A stretch of 64,000 nucleotides of DNA from DATKUK01 sp035530655. GTDB lineage: Bacteria > Planctomycetota > Phycisphaerae > UBA1845 > DATKUK01. Within the stretch, counting starts at the first letter, position 1, and every line of letters begins with the position of its first letter. Positions 25,694-34,596 of this stretch are shown one piece after another. A program made the translations under genes and the position numbers. The notes beneath the pieces are model-generated. The model was given only the letters and a program-made list of their open reading frames with translations, ran no database searches and was not told the origin of the DNA. The stretch covers positions 50,105 to 114,104 of the forward strand of contig DATKUK010000103.1 of NCBI GenBank assembly GCA_035530655.1, read 5' to 3'.

Positions 25694-26779
25694 TCACGCA
25701 CCGGTCGCAGCGGCCCGCGGCGCGCGGCCCGTCAGTTCATAGACGTACGCCAGAATCTCGGCGATCGCCTTGTAGAACTGCGGCGGGATCTCCTGCCCCA
25801 CCTCCACCAGACGGTAGAGCGCTCGGGCCAGCGGCGGGCGCTCCACAATCGGCACGCCGTGTTGGACGGCCAACTGCCGAATGCGCTCGGCCAGGTATCC
25901 CTGGCCCTTGGCCACCACTTTCGGTGCGGCCATGGTTTGTTCATCGTATCGAATGGCGATGGCGATCTCGGTGGGGTTGGTAACCACGACATCGGATTTC
26001 GGCACCTCGATCCCCATACGCTGGAGGATGAGTTGGATCTGGACGCGTCGGCGTCTCTGCTTGACGATCGGATCGCCCTCCATCCGACGCATCTCCTCCT
26101 TGACCTCCTGCTTGGTCATCTTGAGGTCCTGCTCGTGCTTGTAACGATTCCAGAAGTAGTCGAGGATCGCCAGCACCAGCAGCACCAAAGCCAGGCGAAG
26201 CCCCAGGCTGAACAGCATCTGCCCGCCGAGTATGAGGATCTGGCGGAAATCCAGGTGAATGGCGCCAGTGATCCGCGGGAGCTGCTCGCGGATGGTCAGG
26301 TAGGCCACCCCGCCGATGATGACCACCTTGCCCACGCTCATGCCCGCGCGCACCAGGTTACGCGTCGAAACAAGACGTTTGAGCCCAGTGAGCGGGTTCA
26401 GCCTGCCCAGGTTGGGAACGAGGGGCTGTCCGGTCAGCAACAGGCCCGCCTGCGCAAGGCCGGTAACCAGCGCCAGAATAGCCACGACCAACATGACCGG
26501 CAGCACACACCCTGCCAGGGTCAGCACGGCCCCGGCGGCGGCCTCCAGGACCGTGTCGCGTCCGGCCTCCACTCGCCCCGCCCCGCTCAGACACAGACGC
26601 ACCAACTCGCCCATGCGCTCAAGGAGGCTGGGCATGAAGAATTTCAGCAGGATCACGACGCCGAGCAGCACCACGCCGGCCGACAGGTCGGTGCTGCGGG
26701 CGATCTGCCCTTGACGACGCGCCTCCACACGGCGGCGCGGGGTCGGGGCTTCGGTCTTTTCGCCGGTATCGCCGGGCAT
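25694..26779 (-). CDS. flhB: Flagellar export switch protein FlhB with NPTE motif
   Basis: 361 residues: four membrane helices in the first ~210, then the cytoplasmic domain. FlhB switches export from rod/hook to filament substrates after self-cleavage inside a conserved NPTH. Here the segment reads DVVVTNPTEIAIAIRYD, with Glu in place of His; Asn and Pro, which flank the cut, are kept. KVVAKGQGYLAERIR and PLARALYRLVEVGQEIP fit the family. It follows fliR by 4 bp. Confidence 0.93.
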   Translation of the reverse strand: MPGDTGEKTEAPTPRRRVEARRQGQIARSTDLSAGVVLLGVVILLKFFMPSLLERMGELVRLCLSGAGRVEAGRDTVLEAAAGAVLTLAGCVLPVMLVVAILALVTGLAQAGLLLTGQPLVPNLGRLNPLTGLKRLVSTRNLVRAGMSVGKVVIIGGVAYLTIREQLPRITGAIHLDFRQILILGGQMLFSLGLRLALVLLVLAILDYFWNRYKHEQDLKMTKQEVKEEMRRMEGDPIVKQRRRRVQIQLILQRMGIEVPKSDVVVTNPTEIAIAIRYDEQTMAAPKVVAKGQGYLAERIRQLAVQHGVPIVERPPLARALYRLVEVGQEIPPQFYKAIAEILAYVYELTGRAPRAAATGA

Positions 26780-26783
26780 TGTC

Positions 26784-27560
26784 CTAGCTCAGGCCGAGCA
26801 GTGTACGCAAGGCCACAAACACCTCATCCATCCCGTAACAGAACAGATCCTCTATCCCATACAGACTCAGTCCGGCAATCAGCAGCCCAACCATCGCCCG
26901 TATGGGAAAACCGATCACCAGGATGTTAAGCTGCGGCACGGTCCGCGAAACGAAGTTCAACGCGACGCTTGCCACGAACAGCGCGATGAGAGCCGGCCCT
27001 GCCAGCCGGATCCCCAGGACCATGGACTGGTGCAGGGCGTCGATGAGTAACCGGGCGGCGCCGTCGCCCGCTACGAATGAAAACACCGGCACGGCGACGA
27101 AACTGTCCATCAGACATCGAATCAGCACGTGGTGCCCGTTCAATGCCAGAAAGACCACCAAAGCGATCATGAAGTAGAGCTGGCCCAGAACGGTCGTCTG
27201 GGCTTCCATCGCCGGATTGAAGACCTGCGCCAGGGCGATACCTGCCTGCTGACCGATCATGAGCCCGCCAAGCTCCAGCCCCACGAAGACCAGACTCACA
27301 GTCAGCCCCAGCATCATCCCCATCAGCAACTCACCGGCCGTTCCGACCAGAGCCCCGCCCAGCGTCACGTCGGCCGGCAGCGTCGGCCAAACGACCGGCG
27401 CCAACACGACCGCCAGACTCACGGCCAGGTAAACCCGGATCCGCATCGGTATCGCGCTGCTGCTGAACAGCGGCGCGGTCATAACCAAGCCGCCCATGCG
27501 GAACAGGACCAGCAGTCCTGCCGGCAGAAAGCTATAGAAGGTGGCCAGCGCGTAGGGCAT
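26784..27560 (-). CDS. fliR: Flagellar export protein FliR
   Basis: 258 residues from ATG 27560, preceded by GTGGAAG; the frame opens at TTG 27575 but that start lacks a site. Six hydrophobic segments span the protein, e.g. LPAGLLVLFRMGGLVMTAPLFSS near the N-terminus. FliR joins FliP and FliQ in the core export gate. It sits between fliQ (27 bp) and flhB (4 bp). Confidence 0.9.
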   Translation of the reverse strand: MPYALATFYSFLPAGLLVLFRMGGLVMTAPLFSSSAIPMRIRVYLAVSLAVVLAPVVWPTLPADVTLGGALVGTAGELLMGMMLGLTVSLVFVGLELGGLMIGQQAGIALAQVFNPAMEAQTTVLGQLYFMIALVVFLALNGHHVLIRCLMDSFVAVPVFSFVAGDGAARLLIDALHQSMVLGIRLAGPALIALFVASVALNFVSRTVPQLNILVIGFPIRAMVGLLIAGLSLYGIEDLFCYGMDEVFVALRTLLGLS

Positions 27561-27587
27561 ATCGAGCTTCCACAATCTCGGACGCGG

Positions 27588-27848
27588 TCACCAAGGAGAC
27601 CGGCCGAACAACTCCGCAGCGAACTCCAACATCTTGGTAGTGATCCAAGGCACGAACAGGATGGCTGCAATAGCCATCGCCGCGATCTTCGGCACGAACG
27701 TCAGTGTCTGCTCCTGCAGCTGGGTGACCGCCTGCACCAGACTCACGGCCAGGCCGACGGCCATTCCGATGGCCAGGACGGGCGCCGACAGGGTCAGCAC
27801 CAGCAACATCGAATCGCGACCCAGATCCAATGCGGTTTGCAGATCCAT
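27588..27848 (-). CDS. fliQ: Flagellar export protein FliQ
   Basis: 86 residues from ATG 27848, with AAAGGG upstream; a longer frame to 27932 has no supporting site. Two membrane helices: residues ~15-40 (LVLTLSAPVLAIGMAVGLAVS) and ~50-72. The linking segment VQAVTQLQEQTLTFVPK is the family signature. FliQ assembles with FliP and FliR to form the export gate. Confidence 0.92.
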   Translation of the reverse strand: MDLQTALDLGRDSMLLVLTLSAPVLAIGMAVGLAVSLVQAVTQLQEQTLTFVPKIAAMAIAAILFVPWITTKMLEFAAELFGRSPW

Positions 27849-27885
27849 CTCTTGACCCTTTCCGACCGGCCGCCAACTCCCCGAC

Positions 27886-28689
27886 TCAGGCAAAGCTCTG
27901 GAGCAACGAGCCAACGACCAGGTGCCATCCATCTACCAGCACGAACAGCAGAATCTTGAAGGGCAGCGAGATCAGCACCGGCGGCAGCATCATCATGCCC
28001 ATCGAAATCAATATGGAGGCGATCACCATGTCGACCACAAGGAACGGCAGGTAGATGCGGAAACCCATCAGGAACGCGGCCTTCAACTCGCTGAGGATGA
28101 ACGACGGAACCAGCGTGAGCGTGGGCACCTCCTGCCAGATCATGGGCTGACCCGCCTCGACAGGCTTGCCCTGCGCATACTCGAGGAACATGTAGACGTC
28201 TTCCTCGCTGCCGACGGTCTCGATCTGTTTGATCATGAAGGTGCGAACGGGCTTGAGGGCGCGCTCGACCGCGGTGCCCTGGTCGATCTGGTTCTCGAGA
28301 TAAGGAGTCAGCGCCTGGCTGTTCACCTGCTGCCAGGTCGGCGCCATCACGACAAACGTCAGCAGCAGGGCCAATCCGGTTAGCACCTGCCCGGGCGGCA
28401 ATTGCTGGGTGCCCAATGCCTGTCGCAGCAGCGCCAGGACGATGATGATCCGCGTGAAGGAGGTCATCATGACCAGGATGGCCGGTGCCAGCGACAGCAC
28501 CGTCATCAGCACGAGGATTTTCAGTGTCGCCGAGACGCCCTCGCGATCGCTCGCAGGTGGAATCACCTGGCGAATGTCCGGCAGCCCCATCGGGTTGTCG
28601 ATGGTTTGGGCGCCCGCCGCCTGCGGCATGGCAAGCAGCAGGAAAAGGGCTCCGCCCCAGATAAATGAGCATCCATGCTCCCGCTTCAA
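27886..28689 (-). CDS. fliP: Flagellar export protein FliP with signal peptide
   Basis: 267 residues from TTG 28689, with GGGAG seven bases upstream. An N-terminal signal peptide (LFLLLAMPQAAGA) is followed by four membrane helices. Family motifs include TSFTRIIIVLALLRQALG, TFVVMAPTW and FPxLVVDM-like YLPFLVVDMVIASILISMGM. FliP forms the pentameric core of the flagellar export gate. It is 34 bp after fliO and 37 bp before fliQ. Confidence 0.95.
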   Translation of the reverse strand: MKREHGCSFIWGGALFLLLAMPQAAGAQTIDNPMGLPDIRQVIPPASDREGVSATLKILVLMTVLSLAPAILVMMTSFTRIIIVLALLRQALGTQQLPPGQVLTGLALLLTFVVMAPTWQQVNSQALTPYLENQIDQGTAVERALKPVRTFMIKQIETVGSEEDVYMFLEYAQGKPVEAGQPMIWQEVPTLTLVPSFILSELKAAFLMGFRIYLPFLVVDMVIASILISMGMMMLPPVLISLPFKILLFVLVDGWHLVVGSLLQSFA

Positions 28690-28722
28690 GGCGCTACTCC
28701 CTCAGCGCGTTGGGCAATCGGC

Positions 28723-29448
28723 CTACAGCCGATTGCCGGCAAAGCTCCTGACCCTGTCCAAAAGCCCTCGAATTTCCTGTCGGGCCGCCGCAAGCTCTCG
28801 CTCGTCGGGGCCCAAGGGCTCGTCCCACGCGGCATCGTTTCTGTCGAAGTCCTTGGCCGCCTCGTCCAGCACTTCGTTGAACTGTCCGCTGAGGCGCTGG
28901 CCGTCGCTGCGATCGGACACGCGGGCAAGGCTGGGCAGATCGTTCGTGTCGTCCATCACCGCCAGCGATGAGATGTGTTCGGGCGTTACACCGATCAGAA
29001 TCATCCTTCGCCCACAGCGAACCAGAGCGAGACTCTGTTTGGGCGACAGATAGGTGGTCGCCAACACCTGCAGCGGACCCCGTTTGCCGTCTCGCCGCAT
29101 ACCCGGCAGTAAGCGCTTAGCCACCCACGCCGCCACAAGAATCAGCACCACCACCACTGCCAATGCGGACACAGGGCTTAGGTACCACGGACGGGCTGCC
29201 GCCAACTCACCACCACGCTGTTGAGTTTCGTTACCCCAGACACGGCTCTGCTCGACCGGCTCGGCCACACTCACCTGGGTCGTCGCAGGGGGAGGTGGGG
29301 CAACCACCGTTTCCGTGCTTAGAGATGCGTTGGCGACCGCTTGGGAGGACGGATACTCCAGCGCCGCCGCACGACATGGCAGGGCGCCGCAGCAACACGC
29401 GAGGGCAACGGCCACGAAGGACGATGGGTGTCGACTGTGGGTCATCAT
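28723..29448 (-). CDS. fliO: Flagellar assembly protein FliO
   Basis: About 242 residues; ATGs at 29457, 29448 and 29445 are all possible and the ribosome site is weak. A signal-like segment (SFVAVALACCCGALPCRA) precedes a periplasmic linker and one membrane helix (LSPVSALAVVVVLILVAAWVAKRLLP, near 105-130). The soluble part has VLATTYLSPKQSLALVRCGRRMILIGVT, the FliO signature. FliO stabilises FliP during gate assembly. Position between fliN and fliP confirms the call. Confidence 0.85.
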   Translation of the reverse strand: MMTHSRHPSSFVAVALACCCGALPCRAAALEYPSSQAVANASLSTETVVAPPPPATTQVSVAEPVEQSRVWGNETQQRGGELAAARPWYLSPVSALAVVVVLILVAAWVAKRLLPGMRRDGKRGPLQVLATTYLSPKQSLALVRCGRRMILIGVTPEHISSLAVMDDTNDLPSLARVSDRSDGQRLSGQFNEVLDEAAKDFDRNDAAWDEPLGPDERELAAARQEIRGLLDRVRSFAGNRL

Positions 29449-29509
29449 CTCTGGCATTCCGTGGCAGCGGCAGGCCCTATTTCGGCGATGAGCCCACACG
29501 CTGCCGGCG

Positions 29510-30292
29510 TCAGGCGGTCTCTGCCTCCTGAACAGGGGCAACAATCTCATTAATGCGCACGCAGAAGTTGTCGTTCAAAACGAGCACTTCACCACGCGCG
29601 ATCAGTCGCTCGTTGACATAGACGTCGACGGGATCGCCCGCGAGCTTGTCCAGTTCGACCACGGCGCCCTGGTCCAGTTTCAGCACGTCCTCGACGTACA
29701 TGCGGCAGCGCCCCAACTCGATGGTGACACCCAGCTCGACATCCTTCAAAAGCTCGATGCTGGCCGCGTTGGCTTCGGCTGCTGCCTGCGTGGACTCCAG
29801 ATCGGGCATGTCCAATAGATGCCCGTCGGCCTGATGAACCAGGTTCTGCTCGTCCACTGAGTCCGACGCACCGGTCTCGTCAATGGGCGATTCGTGGTGC
29901 AGCAGGGCGGCCGTCTGTGACGTGGGCGCGTCCATCCCCGCATCGGCAAGGGCCGCGTCCACGTCCTCCTGGTTGAGCGCGACGGCGGTATCCGAACTCG
30001 AGGCCGACTCGCCCCGGGCACCAGTCACAGGCGACGCGGTTGTTTCACCTGCCGCCTCGCCCGGCTCGGCTTCGCCTTGCGTCTGACCGGCGGATGCGGA
30101 TTCGCCTGACCCGTGCGACGAGCCATCCGGCTTGGCGTCGGCATTGCCCGCGCCCGGCGGGCTGGAGCCCTCGGGGGCGGCATCCGGTCCGTCCGCTTGA
30201 CCGCCCTCGTCGGACGCGGGACGGTTCGCTACCGCATCGACTTCATCCTGGCCCGAAGGATCGTTGTTCTTGTTTTCGTCCGGCATGGCCAT
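29510..30292 (-). CDS. fliN: Flagellar switch protein FliN with long N-terminal extension and FliM-like motifs
   Basis: 260 residues against ~100-140 for most FliN. The C-terminal ~80 residues are the SpoA/FliN domain (VELGVTIELGRCRMYVEDVLKLDQG). The first ~170 are acidic, Gly/Ser/Glu-rich and probably disordered. Within them, LNQEDVDAAL (106-115) resembles the LSQ-EIDALL element that binds CheY-P in FliM and FliY; GQDEVDAV (14-21) is a weaker second copy. fliM is missing from its usual place just upstream, where fliL precedes directly. FliN lines the base of the C-ring and takes part in switching and export. Confidence 0.9.
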   Translation of the reverse strand: MAMPDENKNNDPSGQDEVDAVANRPASDEGGQADGPDAAPEGSSPPGAGNADAKPDGSSHGSGESASAGQTQGEAEPGEAAGETTASPVTGARGESASSSDTAVALNQEDVDAALADAGMDAPTSQTAALLHHESPIDETGASDSVDEQNLVHQADGHLLDMPDLESTQAAAEANAASIELLKDVELGVTIELGRCRMYVEDVLKLDQGAVVELDKLAGDPVDVYVNERLIARGEVLVLNDNFCVRINEIVAPVQEAETA

Positions 30293-30338
30293 TCCATTCG
30301 GCGTTCGGCCGGCTCACTCCGCTACGACCGCGCCATGG

Positions 30339-30854
30339 TCAGTAGTCGGCGCGAAACGGCGTGCACTTGGGTATCAGGACCTCCTTGAAGATCCCTTCCT
30401 GCCCGACGATCTGCTCCATCTCGTGCTTGATCTGCCGTCGCAGAGCTTCGAGCCCCGGCTCCTCCAACTGTCTGGGATCAGCTGACCGCACCAACTTGGC
30501 CAGACGGTCGTGGATCGTCGCTTCTCGGTGCTCCAGCAGTATCTGGACCTTGTCGAGTTCGCCCTGCTCGACAACCCCGTAGACCTCCATGTCCCATAGA
30601 AACAACTTGCCGGTTCGCATGTTCGAAGGTCGGAGCCGGGCGAGCAGCACCTCCCGCTCGGCGGCTTCGGCCTGCTGAGTCTCGGACACCTCGGCGCCCA
30701 CCACGGCTGCCGGCCTACTGCCGAACAGCTTCATCGCCACAAAGATGCCGCCGCCCTCCAGGGCCATTACCCCGAACAGGATGGCTGCCATCAGCAGACT
30801 CTTCTTGCTCTTGGCCGCCGGTTTGGTGTTAGCTTCCGGATTCGCTTCTGCCAT
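30339..30854 (-). CDS. fliL: FliL-like flagellar basal-body protein
   Basis: 171 residues. A short Lys-rich N-terminus and one membrane helix (LLMAAILFGVMALEGGGIFVAM, ~25-46) precede a periplasmic domain ending QIVGQEGIFKEVLIPKCTPFRADY. FliL surrounds the stator units and supports torque. The start overlaps the 3' end of motB by 26 nt, so translation is probably coupled. The periplasmic domain is diverged, so the name rests on topology, C-terminus and position. Confidence 0.8.
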   Translation of the reverse strand: MAEANPEANTKPAAKSKKSLLMAAILFGVMALEGGGIFVAMKLFGSRPAAVVGAEVSETQQAEAAEREVLLARLRPSNMRTGKLFLWDMEVYGVVEQGELDKVQILLEHREATIHDRLAKLVRSADPRQLEEPGLEALRRQIKHEMEQIVGQEGIFKEVLIPKCTPFRADY

Positions 30855-31599
30855 ATTCCTGTCGCTCCTCGAAGGTCTTACCGCTCCCCTCGAAATCGGC
30901 GATCACGCTCTCACTAACGATGATCTCCACACGACGGTTGGCCGATCGTCGACTTTCCGTATAGGCCTGAACCACCAGCGGCTCGTTCGCCCCGCAGGCT
31001 GTCATGCGCAGCCGGCGGGAGCTGACACCGTTTTGACTCAGCGCGTCGCCTACTGCGAGGGCCCGCCTGTACGACAGGTCCTGCTGGTCCTCGAAGCCGC
31101 TGTCGGGCGGCAGGGGTTCACGCGTCGCGTGACCGCGAATCTCGATCTTCGTCGTATGCCCGCGTATTCTGCTGGCGACGTCGGCGAGGAGCTTGCCCGC
31201 CTCGGGTTTGAGGCTGGCCGAGAATCGGTCAAATGCGATCTGCCCGCCGACGACGATCTGGAGACCCTCGCGAACCGTCTCGACGCGGAAAAGCCTTCCC
31301 TCAATGCCCTCTTCGTCGCTGTCGCCGATCTTCTTGATCTTGCGGGGAATGACAATGCTTTCCAGCCGCTGGAGCATGCTGATCTTGGGCGGCTCGAGCG
31401 TAGGCACGGCCCCCATACCTCCCTGGTAACCGAAGGCCTCACGCAGCGACTGCATGACCTGCTCGAACTTCTCCTCGGCTTTGATCTCGCTCATGGCCAC
31501 CAGCATGATGAAGAAGCAGAGCAAGAGACTCATCATGTCACCGTAGGTGATCATCCATGCGGGGGCGCCTGCTTCCTTCTTCTTAGCTTTCTTGGCCAT
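30829..31599 (-). CDS. motB: Flagellar motor stator protein MotB
   Basis: 256 residues. Basic N-terminus, then AWMITYGDMMSLLLCFFIMLVAMSE, the single membrane helix with the proton-binding Asp of YGD. The OmpA-like domain (~130-235) has IEIRGHATREP, DLSYRRALAVGDAL and SRRSANRRVEIIV, which hold peptidoglycan. MotB anchors the MotA ion channel. It is 14 bp after motA. Confidence 0.93.
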   Translation of the reverse strand: MAKKAKKKEAGAPAWMITYGDMMSLLLCFFIMLVAMSEIKAEEKFEQVMQSLREAFGYQGGMGAVPTLEPPKISMLQRLESIVIPRKIKKIGDSDEEGIEGRLFRVETVREGLQIVVGGQIAFDRFSASLKPEAGKLLADVASRIRGHTTKIEIRGHATREPLPPDSGFEDQQDLSYRRALAVGDALSQNGVSSRRLRMTACGANEPLVVQAYTESRRSANRRVEIIVSESVIADFEGSGKTFEERQEYGRSESGS

Positions 31600-31613
31600 A
31601 TCGCGTGCCGTTC

Positions 31614-32396
31614 CTACGCCGCGGCCTCCTGCTGCCGCAGACCCACCTGACGGACAGAGGGCGGTAGGAATGTCCTCAGCTTATGCTCCACGGTCCGCGG
31701 ATTGTCACCGGACTGAATACTCATCACACCACGCAGAATGATGTGCTTGATCAACATCTCCTCCTGGCTTCGTCGACCCAGCTTGTCTGCGATCGGGAGC
31801 ACTACCAGATTCGCCAGCAGCGCCCCGTACAGAGTCGTCAGCAAGGCGACGGCCATACCCGGCCCGATGGCCGCTGGGTCATCCATGTTCTTGAGCATGA
31901 TGACCAACCCGATCAGGGTCCCGATCATGCCGAACGCCGGCGCATACTTGCCGATCGCTTCGAACACCGCCTTGCCGACGGCGTGCCGCTCGGACATCGT
32001 GTCGAGTTCGTTGACCATGATCTGCTCGATCAGCTCGGGATCCGTGCCGTCGACCACCATCTGGATCCCGCCCACGATGAACTCGTCCTCCATGTCGCGG
32101 GTCATGTCCTCCAGGCTTAGGATGCCGTCGCGCCGCGCCTTTTCCGCATAACTGACCAGGTCGCCGATGAGCTTCTGGAGATCGTGCGGTTTGCTGAAGA
32201 ATGCGTTCTTGACCACCTTCGCCACACCGGCCACATCCCGCAACGGAAAGGAAATCAAAGAGGCCGCCACCGACCCGCCTAGGACGATCGCCACCGACGG
32301 GATATCCACGAACGTATCAATGGACACGCGACTGGTCATCGCCCAGATGATCAGCCCGATCCCCGAAATCAACCCGACAAGTGTGGCGATATCCAC
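31614..32396 (-). CDS. motA: Flagellar motor stator protein MotA
   Basis: 260 residues from GTG 32396. Four membrane helices are visible (MDIATLVGLISGIGLIIWAMTS; VDIPSVAIVLGGSVAASLI; APAFGMIGTLIGLVIML; GPGMAVALLTTLYGALLANLVVLPIA). The cytoplasmic loop contains AEKARRDGILSLE. MotA forms the proton channel with MotB and drives rotation. Followed by motB after 14 bp. Confidence 0.95.
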   Translation of the reverse strand: MDIATLVGLISGIGLIIWAMTSRVSIDTFVDIPSVAIVLGGSVAASLISFPLRDVAGVAKVVKNAFFSKPHDLQKLIGDLVSYAEKARRDGILSLEDMTRDMEDEFIVGGIQMVVDGTDPELIEQIMVNELDTMSERHAVGKAVFEAIGKYAPAFGMIGTLIGLVIMLKNMDDPAAIGPGMAVALLTTLYGALLANLVVLPIADKLGRRSQEEMLIKHIILRGVMSIQSGDNPRTVEHKLRTFLPPSVRQVGLRQQEAAA

Positions 32397-32486
32397 CGGC
32401 TACACCCCGTCTACCCAGATCCGTCCGCTGCGATCAGACTCCCTATCCAGCATCGACCGCTCGTCGGCGCCACTTCATTCAGGCCG

Positions 32487-32687
32487 TCAGCCCGGAGAGG
32501 GCACGAACGCCCGCACCGACCGCATATACTCGATCGCTCGCCGGACCACCTCCTCCAGGGATTCTCGGACCATGATGTGATCTCCGTTGATCAGCGTGAT
32601 CATCGTGTCCGGCGTTTCCTCCATGGACTTAATCAGCTCGGCGTTGAGCACCATCCTACGATTGTTCAGACGCGTTACTGCGATCAT
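32487..32687 (-). CDS. FlbD-family small flagellar protein
   Basis: 66 residues from ATG 32687, preceded by GAGG. MIAVTRLNNRRMVLNAELIKSMEETPDTMITLINGDHIMVRES is the conserved FlbD-family sequence found between flgE and motA in many bacteria (not the Caulobacter regulator of that name). Function is poorly defined. It lies 87 bp after flgE and 90 bp before motA. Confidence 0.9.
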   Translation of the reverse strand: MIAVTRLNNRRMVLNAELIKSMEETPDTMITLINGDHIMVRESLEEVVRRAIEYMRSVRAFVPSPG

Positions 32688-32774
32688 TGTCCTCGCCGCA
32701 CCTTCGCGACACCCGTGTTGCCCGGTCGGGCCTGCCGGCCGCACTGGCCCGACACTCAACCACGCCTCTGCCGC

Positions 32775-34466
32775 CTACCGCGTCATCAACAGCAACTCCT
32801 GGAGCAGCTCGTCCGACGTCGTGATGATCCGACTGGCGGCCGAAAAGCCCGTCGAAGCGGTGATAAGGCCGATAAACTGTTTCGACAGATCCACGTTGCT
32901 CAGTTCCAACGCGCCGCTGAGAACCCGGCCCGCACCCAGCGACATCGGAGCGGTAATCACAGGGTTCCCCGAGTTGGGACCGGTAATGAACGCGTTGTTG
33001 GTAATGGATGCCAGGCCCGCCGGGTTCCTGAAGGTCGCCAGGGCGACCTGTCCCAGGATGCGCGTCAGGCCGTTGGTGAACGTACCGACAATCTGGCCGT
33101 CCTCGGAAATCGCGAACGCAGACAGCGTGCCGGCCGCAAAGCCATCCTGAGTGGTCTGCACCAGCGTCGAAAACTCATCGGCCAGACTGCTGATATTGCT
33201 CAAGTCGATGTCGAAACCCATCGGGTCGGCCGCACCCATGCCAGCCCGGTTGATCGACAATTGTGTCCCCGTCGAACTCAGCACCCGCCCGTCTGTGTCG
33301 TAGGTGACTGTCCCGCTACCTATCGCCAAATCGATGTCGCTGTCGTCCGGTGACTCCATGTAGAACCGCCAGGTGTTGCCTCCCGTGGCCTTCTGTTCGA
33401 GCACCATGGTGAGCGAGACCCGCACGGGCGAGCCGAGCGAGTCATAGAGAATGAAATTCGTCGTCACGCTCTCACCGTCGGCGTGCCCGCCGTTCGTCGC
33501 GGTTGCGTCGTACTGGAAGGCGAACGGCTGCTGCACCGTACCGGAGCTGACGATGTCGCTCGGGCCGATGACGATCTCGTTGTCCGAGCCGTAGTTGCCC
33601 CCGATGACGATCTGCCCGTTGATGATGGTGATGCCGGGCGAGCCGGGGATACTCCCGCCGCTTTGGATGCCCAACGACTCGTCGAGAAAAGCGGTGAAGT
33701 CGCCCAGAGTCGTACCGTCGACACCCACAGTAAACGTCGTCTCGCCAAGCTCGCGCCCGCCCTTCTCGACGCCGCTGACCGTAATGACGTCGCCGTTCGA
33801 GTACAATTGGGTCGTGCCGTCGTACAGGTTGGTGAGCGAGGTCAACGCGGTGGCGTCGGGACCTCCCGAACCATCGCTAAGGATCTGCGACAGCAGCGCC
33901 GAGCCGCTGGTGGCTGCATCGCCGGCGGCATTGAGGTTGCCGTCGAACGTGACGTTCTGTGTGGCCCGCGCCAGGTTCAGCGCGCCAAGCGGAATCTCGA
34001 GGCCCTGCAACTGACCGGGCACGATGTTGAAGTTCTCGTCGACCCCGTATCCCTGAACTTTGAATCCGTCGGCCGAAACCAGCGAATAGTCGGCGCTGAG
34101 AGAAAACGATCCGTCGCGGCTGTACATCTCCTGGCCGGTCGCGCTGTGAAGCACGAAGAAGCCGTTTCCCTCGATCGCCAGGTCGGTCAGCATTCCGGTG
34201 GTTTCGATCGACCCGGAGGAGAAGTCTCGCTGGATGGCCCCCAGCACGCTGCCCAGCCCGATCTGCATCGGGTTGGTGCCGCCCTCGCGCTCCCCGGGCG
34301 AACTGCCCAGCGAGAAGTTGCGGGCAAACTGCGTCTGGAAGAGGCTTCGCGTGCTCTTGAAGCCTACCGTGTTGACGTTGGCGATGTTGTCACCAATCAC
34401 GTCGATCCGAAACTGATTCGCATTCAAGCCGGAAAGTCCGGTGTACAGTGCTGATGTCAGTCCCAT
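32775..34466 (-). CDS. flgE: Flagellar hook protein FlgE
   Basis: 563 residues from ATG 34466, preceded by GGAGGTG. The N-terminal helix and motif GLSGLNANQFRIDVIGDNIANVNTVGFKS are the flagellar rod/hook signature. A long, Gly/Ser/Thr-rich beta region forms the outer domains; the C-terminus returns to the D0 helix with LSNVDLSKQFIGLITASTGFSAASRII. It forms the hook and is built under the FlgD cap, encoded just upstream. Length is within the range for FlgE with extra surface domains. Confidence 0.95.
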   Translation of the reverse strand: MGLTSALYTGLSGLNANQFRIDVIGDNIANVNTVGFKSTRSLFQTQFARNFSLGSSPGEREGGTNPMQIGLGSVLGAIQRDFSSGSIETTGMLTDLAIEGNGFFVLHSATGQEMYSRDGSFSLSADYSLVSADGFKVQGYGVDENFNIVPGQLQGLEIPLGALNLARATQNVTFDGNLNAAGDAATSGSALLSQILSDGSGGPDATALTSLTNLYDGTTQLYSNGDVITVSGVEKGGRELGETTFTVGVDGTTLGDFTAFLDESLGIQSGGSIPGSPGITIINGQIVIGGNYGSDNEIVIGPSDIVSSGTVQQPFAFQYDATATNGGHADGESVTTNFILYDSLGSPVRVSLTMVLEQKATGGNTWRFYMESPDDSDIDLAIGSGTVTYDTDGRVLSSTGTQLSINRAGMGAADPMGFDIDLSNISSLADEFSTLVQTTQDGFAAGTLSAFAISEDGQIVGTFTNGLTRILGQVALATFRNPAGLASITNNAFITGPNSGNPVITAPMSLGAGRVLSGALELSNVDLSKQFIGLITASTGFSAASRIITTSDELLQELLLMTR

Positions 34467-34548
34467 GGGTTACACCTCCGTACGATGCCGACCACGCCGG
34501 CATCCACCCTCGGACTGCCCAGCCGGATCCTCCCACCAGGCTCGGTCC

Positions 34549-34567
34549 GGCAAGCCGTATGCTTGCC
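34549..34567 (-). other. Hairpin between flgD and flgE
   Basis: GGCAAGC (34549-34555) and GCTTGCC (34561-34567) form a perfect 7-bp inverted repeat with a 5-nt loop in the 130-bp gap. There is no U-tract. It may adjust the relative levels of flgD and flgE mRNA. Confidence 0.35.
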
Positions 34568-34596
34568 ATTGCTTATATCACGACGTACGGCCACGC

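Noticed and set aside
34480..34575. GG-N10-GC match between flgD and flgE on the minus strand
   Set aside because: The -12 half (CGGCT) does not fit, and the match falls within the GGCAAGC hairpin; flgE is likely read from upstream.
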